Assembly: GCA_905221605.1 (NCBI GenBank)
Contig: CAJNDS010002076.1
Coordinates: forward strand, 592,463 to 656,462
Reading direction: 5' to 3'
DNA length: 64,000 nt
From: Symbiodinium natans
Taxonomy: Eukaryota > Sar > Dinophyceae > Suessiales > Symbiodiniaceae
The position numbers and the translations under genes are program-made. Of this stretch, positions 58,377 to 64,000 are shown one piece after another. The notes below the pieces were generated by a model that saw nothing but the letters and a program-made list of their open reading frames with translations, was not told the origin of the DNA and did no database searches. How positions within the stretch are numbered: position 1 is the first letter of the stretch; each line of letters starts with the position of its first letter.

Positions 58377-61300
58377 AGTCCCGGTCTTCTTCCTCTTGGG
58401 TGCTGAGGGTTGCTGCTGGTCCGGTTATAGTGCTACTGCATGTTGGTTGAGAGCTTAGGGGTCAAAGGCGAGCGTTTTCCTAGAGCTGCAAGGCAGCAAG
58501 GCTTCAACCTGCTGCACGCCCGCAAGGAAAGACACCAGCTGTGTTTTGTATTCGGTCACTGTCGTGAACAGTGCACTCAGTACCTGAGTACCTGAGTACC
58601 TGAGTACCTGAGTACCTGAGTACCTGAAACTGGGCTTGGCCATCTTGGCCTCCCAAGGGTTGCGGCAAAAGCGGCCGGCTGTCGGAGTCGCGCATGCGGC
58701 TGGTGATGTGGACATCTTGCGGCAGCAGCGAGGCCTTATTCCCTCCGGTATAGTGAACTGGATCCTTGCCTTTCCACCCCCTTGACCTCCTGGGGATTGC
58801 ACTCGTTCGTCCTTGTGGATTGCAGCTTGACTTTGAGTTGCTGTTTCGGTCAAATCCCTCCCCGAAGTCATTAAACCCCTATAGACCCCGACCCAAACCA
58901 CCCCACCCAAGCCCAGCAGCTCCAGGGACCCTCGAGGCCGAGCGGGCGAGCCTATCGGCCGAGCTGTGCCGGCGCCGCGAAGACGCTGAGGCCGTTTCGG
59001 CTTTACAGGGTTGGGGTGTGCTGGCTTGTGCGGTTCAAAGGCTTCGAAATTTGGAGGGGTCGAAATGCGGAGTTAATAGGGTTGAGAGTTCGAGGCCCCC
59101 ATCCGAAATCTATCCTAAATCAAGGTTCCTGCATGAACCTCCCGCGAAGGCCACCGGAGTGTTCATAGTGCGGCCTCCAAAAGAGCCAAGAGTGCCACAC
59201 AGAAGTTTTTATGTTCTCAGACCTACCCTAGACCGGCAGCAGCCCCACAGACAGTCCCATGGACCACTGTTGGAAGTGCTGGAGGGGGAGGTGGTCGGGT
59301 GCGTGGCATGACAATATAGGTGCGCACCCAAGACCTCCCCAAGTTTCCAAAGATCACATACCTAAGAATCACAACGCCGCACCTAACCTGACAAGCACCC
59401 ATTTCACAAAGGACAGAACAAAGCTGCTCTCGAGCAAGCCTCCATCGCCCGAGTACCCCAATCTCTCCAAGGCCCTGGCGGGCAATGTCGCCGCCGTCCG
59501 GAGCCGAGAAAGGGCGGCGCGCGCCCATCTCGAGGCGGAGAAACGAAGGTGGGTTTGTTGCAGCAACGTTTGTCTAAGACCTCTGCAGGTCTAGGATGGT
59601 GTAAGAGTGAGCGGAGCGCGATTCAACGCGCCATAGCGACATGCAGCGACGAGATCTGTCCTAACGAGGAGCATGCGCGTGGGACGGGCAGGAGCATCAT
59701 TTTCGAACACAGCCAAGGGCAGATCAGCGCAGATCCCCTTAATTTCAACGGGCGTGCGAAGGGTTACCTCCTAGAGCTCGAGATGCAGGACTGTACGTCC
59801 CTGCCATTCCCTTCCACATTTTTCGCGACACGGCACAAGCGTCGAAGCGAAAAAGCGCGCGGGACCGAGGAGGGAGTGCAACTTAAATGACAGCTGCGCA
59901 TTAGACTTTGGGCGATGCCAAAGCCGTGCTTTTGATATGACAGAAGCCGCCCCCTGTAGTCAAGCCCATGCCCAGACGAGAGCACGATTTGGACACACAA
60001 CGCGAAACACGCCCAGTCGAGAACGCAAAAGATAGTATTTAAAGACCAAACAGTTCCCCAGAGGGGGTCCATTTTGTGAACAGCCTATATTCTGTTGCTG
60101 TTGCCATTGATCATCTCTAAATATCAGCCCTAGATAGCTTGATCGCCCCCGAGTAGTCCGAGTAGGTGTGCAGCGGAGAAGCGGGAGGTCGAAGAGCGGC
60201 ACGCGAAGGAGACAGTGCTTCTGGGATGTTTCTTGGGTTCAGTATGTGGGTTCGGACATGCAAGATTGCAAGTTGCAGCTGGAGGCCTTCTCTGTCCATC
60301 TCCACTTTTGGTCAATTCTGAAGCCAGTTGACCGCCAACAGGAGCGTGAGGCTGTACTTCGCGAAACGCAGGCCATTGCAGCTGTCTAGAATGATAGCCC
60401 GAGACGCGGAAACCATTGCTGGCGTCGCTGTCCTAAAGTCAGAGCCTTGAGGCCTCCGCATGCTCCAAACGAAGAGTTCCTGAGCACCTGTGCCCGGGCT
60501 CCGCATAAAACCCGTGTAAGGCTGTACGAGGCAAGCTATCCTGCCCCCTGTGACTTAACCGCCTTTTGACCATGAACTCAACAAACTCAAGCACATTCGA
60601 CAAGCACACTCAGAAGAAATTGAAAACACAGTAAAAAGCATCTCTTGGCCAGTGAAAGAAAAACTCACGCTGTTGAGGCGGAGCTCGAGGCCCTTACTGC
60701 GGCGACGGTGGGCTCTGGGCCACGCATGGGTTCGGCTCAAGATTTTCCAGCTTGTCGGCGCTTGTCGGTTTAGGCACTCAAGGTTCTTGTGGTTTCAGGC
60801 TTTGTGTGCAGGGCCTGCCAGGTTTAAGGCTTAGCTCCCAGAACTGAGATGCTTGACTGCCCACCAAATGTCAAAGGTGGGTCAAAGGTGGGTCAAGGAC
60901 AAGGGACGCATGCACAAAGCTACTTTGAGCGCACGGCGCACTTGTGAAGAGCACCGGTGATGACTTCCCACATTCTGACCGATGTACAATAGCCGCGCTC
61001 GTTAAGCCAGGAAAACGAAGTTGCGATGTTGACTGCGCAGCACGAAGAGGAGGCACGGGCCTGGAATATATTGCTTCAGGCCTGTGGCTGCAGGCTACTG
61101 CCGATGAGTTTGCTTGGCTTCTTCACTTCAAAAAGGTGTGACAATGAATGCCCACATGATCTCACATACATACTACACTCAGCAGTGACTTCAGGCGGGC
61201 TCTGCATACATACCATGCAGGGCACCCTCCTGACTAGACTCACAAGAATTATAAAGTACCGTCTGCCAACTTCCAGCGATATCGGGCCTCAACTATCTCT

Positions 61301-63457
61301 ACCTTTGTACAAGTACATATGTGTATGTATATGATATACATAACACTTGTTCACCAGAATTGTTATGTACAGACTCTACAAGCGAATTGCCCTGAGGCTC
61401 GAGGCCTCCGCAGCACGGAGGCTGCAGCTGCCCAGCGCTGCAGCGACGGTGCCGCGCGAAGCGCGGCAGCCGCCGCGGAGCTGAGAGCAAGGCAGAGAAA
61501 TTCGGAGTAGCGAGGTCTTGGAAATTGCTGAAGACTTCAGTGCCTTCCTGTCTTTGGTCCCCTGGTCCCCCGATCGGACGGGATGCTTGTTTTGGGGTCT
61601 CATGAACTGGATGGTGTACAAAGTTATCTTGAGCTCCGACATAGGCATATAAACTAGTTGCCACTTCATTCTCAGCAGCCGCTCCACCTCAGTCTTTTTC
61701 GAACTAGCTCTTTTCCTAAGGTTGTACATGCGTCGATCATACCTTCTGGAACCACATAGACCAAGCGTACATAGGTACTAACAAGCCAGGAATCCACAAA
61801 GCCTGTTTCAAGCCTTGTGCCACTACTACGATGTGCAATTCAGTCATGTGTCTAATGTTGCTTGAAGGCGTCCACGACCCATAAATGCTACTCTTTTTTT
61901 GCACAATGTCGCTATGCGGTAACTCGACTTCGCAGAATTGTCGAGCTTCGCTTCGAGCCGCCGAAAATGCTGAAATTCACAACATTTGCGTCTGCAGCAT
62001 TTCGAGCCAGTCGGCATCTACGACTAGGACAGGTGCCAACGTTGAGCGATGCTGCCACAACAGAACGCCAGCAACACATGAGCCGCCAGATGCAATGACT
62101 TCCCCCGATACAGCCGGCTACGCCCTGACGCTTGTTGTGACATGCCATTGTGTCAGTACCAGGCTGGTACATACAATGCTTACACCTTTGGGCAAAGCAA
62201 GTGTATTGAACATCCTCAGAGGCTTCAGGAGAGCCAGTCTCTGCGCCTCCTTTGCGACAAGTCCGCCGGTGAGGTCTCCAGGCACCCGCAGATCCCGTTT
62301 CAGATGTTGTGCGTCAAGGGGTCCTAGGCCTCGGGGGAGCTGTTTCATTCATCCCCGAGCTGAAGCCCGACCCATGATCTAGCAGTACCCGATTCAGCAG
62401 GATTGGCACACGTGCAAATGGCTGCCTCTCTCATCCGAGTTTGTCCAGCGAGCTGCGCGGGCTGCTGGCATCCGGCTTAGACCCCCAGGCCCGCTTCCAA
62501 GAAACAATTTGACAGCAACGCCAAGGGCGTACGAAATGTACTCTTTATGATACACCTCCCTTTCCCTACCAGCCTCCCCTCTTCCCTCCGGCAGGAATTT
62601 GACGATTCTGCATCCGACAGCGAGGCCCCACCGTGCCTCAGGTTACAGGGTTTTTTCTGCATTTCAACACCTTGGGTTCTGATGCTCACGGGAACGTGGG
62701 GGTTTGAGAGGTTACAGTTGACTTTGGCACGGCACAGACAGGGGAGTCCTGGTCCTGAACAAGCTACTTTGTACCGCTGCTTAACCATTAAAGTTTGAAA
62801 GCTTAAGTTGCAAATCTGTTTCTGCTGTACCAAGAAGCCAGCACAGCATTTTGTTCCCTCGGTGGAGATTCGCAGGTGGACCGGGAGACAGACTTCCTCC
62901 GCACACGCTGCGAGTCCCTTGAAAGGCACCAGTCCAGCCGAGCCCATGGCCTTCCGGCCGAGATTTCCGAATTTTTGTTCGTCATACTCCGCCTTACTTT
63001 CTTCCTGCCTGCCTTACTGGGGAACCTCACGACCTGCAGGCGCTGTGCGCGGGCGCTGCGCGCGGCCTCGAGGCCGGAATGATCCTGCAGAGTGCCTTTC
63101 TCTGCGAGCCTGGCACGTCATGGGTAGCTTTTGCACATTGAGCGAACTGGGCAGGAAGGCTTTCGACAAGCTGCCACCAGAGCCTTGGATCATCCAACTT
63201 GGATCAGACCCCTGAAAACCCCGAGTCAGAGCCTGCAAAGACACATCGGGGTTTCCGAAAATAGGGGAACCCTGTTTGGGGGTCCCTTTAAGGGGATTCT
63301 CTTCTATTTGGCATCCAAAAAGGGGTACCCTTATTTTGGGAAATACGCATATGAAGCGATCAAGGACCTCAGCTTCGCCGATTCCCTGGAGCCCTTGAGC
63401 CCTCGGGAGCTTTCGGACCACGAGAACGAAGGAGTCAGACAGCCACATGATGTATGA
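56292..63457 (+). CDS. coiled-coil protein in about 13 very short exons
   Basis: Exons: 56292-56365, 56478-56601, 58926-58990, 59472-59548, 60174-60208, 60342-60371, 60678-60707, 61041-61079, 61396-61491, 62595-62624, 62876-62925, 63040-63072 and 63373-63457. Nearly all peptides are Ala/Glu/Arg/Leu-rich with heptad spacing (ERLCARLQRAAAAAHRES; LEAERASLSAELCRRRE; SRERAARAHLEAEKRR; DFLRTRCESLE). Splice phases match across most junctions, perfectly from 62595 to the end (0, then 2, 2, 2), and the last exon runs to a TGA. Introns are 100-2,300 bases, one holding the (CTG)31 array. It is probably a cytoskeletal or organising coiled-coil protein; no specific family can be named. The start was not found and one or two linking exons are missing (58.9, 60.2 and 61.5 kb). 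Confidence 0.6.
56478..56601 (+). CDS. coiled-coil exon 2
   Basis: Enters in phase 2 after CATCTAG (a second acceptor CTCCAG lies at 56500-56505), ends GCCGAG|GTGCGG. LQARVTDAERLCARLQRAAA and HRESQAAAARAE. Confidence 0.6.
58280..58373 (+). repeat. (CTG)31 trinucleotide array
   Basis: About 31 perfect GCT/CTG units with no interruption, in a predicted intron. One frame would encode 31 Ala, but no exon signals surround it. Confidence 0.95.
58580..58627 (+). repeat. six copies of an 8-bp tandem repeat
   Basis: GTACCTGA repeated six times exactly. Confidence 0.95.
58926..58990 (+). CDS. coiled-coil exon 3
   Basis: Acceptor CTCCAG (alternatives a few bases upstream), ends GCTGAG|GC in phase 0. 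LEAERASLSAELCRRREDAE, with almost only G/C in third positions. Confidence 0.6.
59472..59548 (+). CDS. coiled-coil exon 4
   Basis: Acceptor CTCCAAG, phase 0 in; GNVAAVRSRERAARAHLEAE then KRR, ending CGAAG|GTGGGT. Confidence 0.6.
60174..60208 (+). CDS. coiled-coil exon 5
   Basis: Acceptor GTGTGCAG; EKREVEERHAK, leaving in phase 0 at a GA donor. Entry phase does not match exon 4, so a linking exon or a different donor is needed. Confidence 0.45.
60342..60371 (+). CDS. coiled-coil exon 6, 30 bases
   Basis: EREAVLRETQ between CCAACAG and a GC donor; phase 0 at both ends. Confidence 0.5.
60678..60707 (+). CDS. coiled-coil exon 7, 30 bases
   Basis: AELEALTAAT between GTTGAG and GTGGGC; phase 0 at both ends. 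Confidence 0.5.
61041..61079 (+). CDS. coiled-coil exon 8, 39 bases
   Basis: HEEEARAWNILLQ between GCGCAG and a GC donor; phase 0 at both ends. Confidence 0.5.
61396..61491 (+). CDS. coiled-coil exon 9
   Basis: Acceptor CCTGAG, phase 0 in; STEAAAAQRCSDGAARSAAA then AAELRA. The donor is unclear and the exit phase does not fit the next exon. Confidence 0.45.
62595..62624 (+). CDS. coiled-coil gene exon 10, 30 bases
   Basis: EFDDSASDSE, acidic, between CGGCAG and GAG|GC; phase 0 at both ends. Confidence 0.45.
62876..62925 (+). CDS. coiled-coil exon 11
   Basis: Acceptor TTCGCAG; VDRETDFLRTRCESLE, ending GAAAG|GC in phase 2. Confidence 0.55.
63040..63072 (+). CDS. coiled-coil exon 12, 33 bases
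   Basis: Acceptor CTGCAG; enters and leaves in phase 2 (CARALRAA), ends TCGAG|GC. Confidence 0.45.
63373..63457 (+). CDS. coiled-coil gene last exon and stop
   Basis: Acceptor ACCTCAG, phase 2 in; FADSLEPLSPRELSDHENEG then VRQPHDV and TGA. If a GA donor at 63432 is used instead, the gene continues beyond. Confidence 0.45.
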
Positions 63458-63465
63458 TGTATATT

Positions 63466-64000
63466 AATATATGTATATATATATATATATATATATGCGC
63501 GGAAATATTGGTGAGTTCGCTAAATCATGGCCCCTTCTTTGGGTGCCCCGAATGTTAGGGGCCGCCTTTTAAAAGTAACCGGGCCATATTTTTGGATGAC
63601 GAATGACGAAAGGGAGACGGTGGGCATGTTTAGTTGATTTTCTTGGGGAGTGCTGCCAGGAGTGCTGAGAGATCCATTCGGGCCAAGCACACCGACTGAC
63701 AGCCACAGGGAGCCTGAGGTGGGTTTGGGGGGTTTTGGGGGTGGGGGGGGGGGGGGGGAAGGAAATGGACCCAAAGGGTCCGTGAATGGAACAGAGGTGA
63801 TGGGCCCTGTTTGCCACACCATGTCCCAAAAGTAGCCTAGAGGCTGGATCGTCCAGGCTTTGCAGAGTAGGTTCAAAGGAGCCGAGGCTTTGAACCCACG
63901 CGAAACTTGGAGTCACAAAAAACTGGACGTTGCAGGTAATGCCGGCCCGCAGCCGAAAGAGTGAACCTCAACAAAAGGCTTCCAACCTTCACATGCTGTG
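63466..64000. other. microsatellite and non-coding end of window
   Basis: (AT)n at 63466-63496 and a G homopolymer run at 63741-63758. No exon was recognised; the overlapping minus-strand frames here have no family or splice support. Confidence 0.5.

Noticed and set aside
58031-58450. Open frame with a 31-residue Ala run
   Set aside because: Produced by the (CTG)n array; flanking sequence has no coding character.

Overview
The window looks like nuclear DNA of a dinoflagellate, most like the Symbiodiniaceae. Reasons: sparse coding sequence, very many short exons, splice donors that are often GC or GA rather than GT with G usually following both splice sites (AG|G), degenerate TTTAGGG telomere-type runs inside the sequence, many simple repeats, and every supported gene on the + strand, as in the long unidirectional gene arrays known from Symbiodinium. 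No rRNA, tRNA, CRISPR array, recognisable transposase or reverse transcriptase, or dinoflagellate spliced-leader sequence was seen. All gene models are read by eye from reading frame, third-position GC, splice signals and phase matching; only two rest on confident family recognition over most of their length.

Layout. 1-0.9 kb: telomere-like and low-information sequence. 0.9-3 kb: short exons of an unrecognised gene; isolated exon-like segments follow at 4.1, 5.1 and 6.3 kb. 6.7-13.1 kb: almost nothing. 13.3-13.8 kb: one exon-like segment and a small membrane-type ORF. 14.48-16.83 kb: a complete four-exon secreted phospholipase C/acid phosphatase-type phosphoesterase. 17.25-40.85 kb: about thirty exon-like segments that read as pieces of fibronectin type III (FN3) domains, with splice sites recurring at the same places in the fold; large repeat-filled introns lie between them. 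42.3-51.1 kb: an unrecognised multi-pass membrane protein in at least 16 exons. 51.1-54.1 kb: nothing firm. 54.13-55.29 kb: an EF-hand protein that reads through one exon. 56.3-63.46 kb: a coiled-coil protein in about 13 very short exons, with an apparent last exon and stop codon.

How the genes might relate. The secreted, N-glycosylated phosphoesterase is followed within 420 bases by FN3 exons, so the two could be neighbours or parts of one larger surface or secreted protein. The EF-hand protein is a likely calcium sensor. Dinoflagellate neighbours are usually not functionally linked, so no pathway is claimed.
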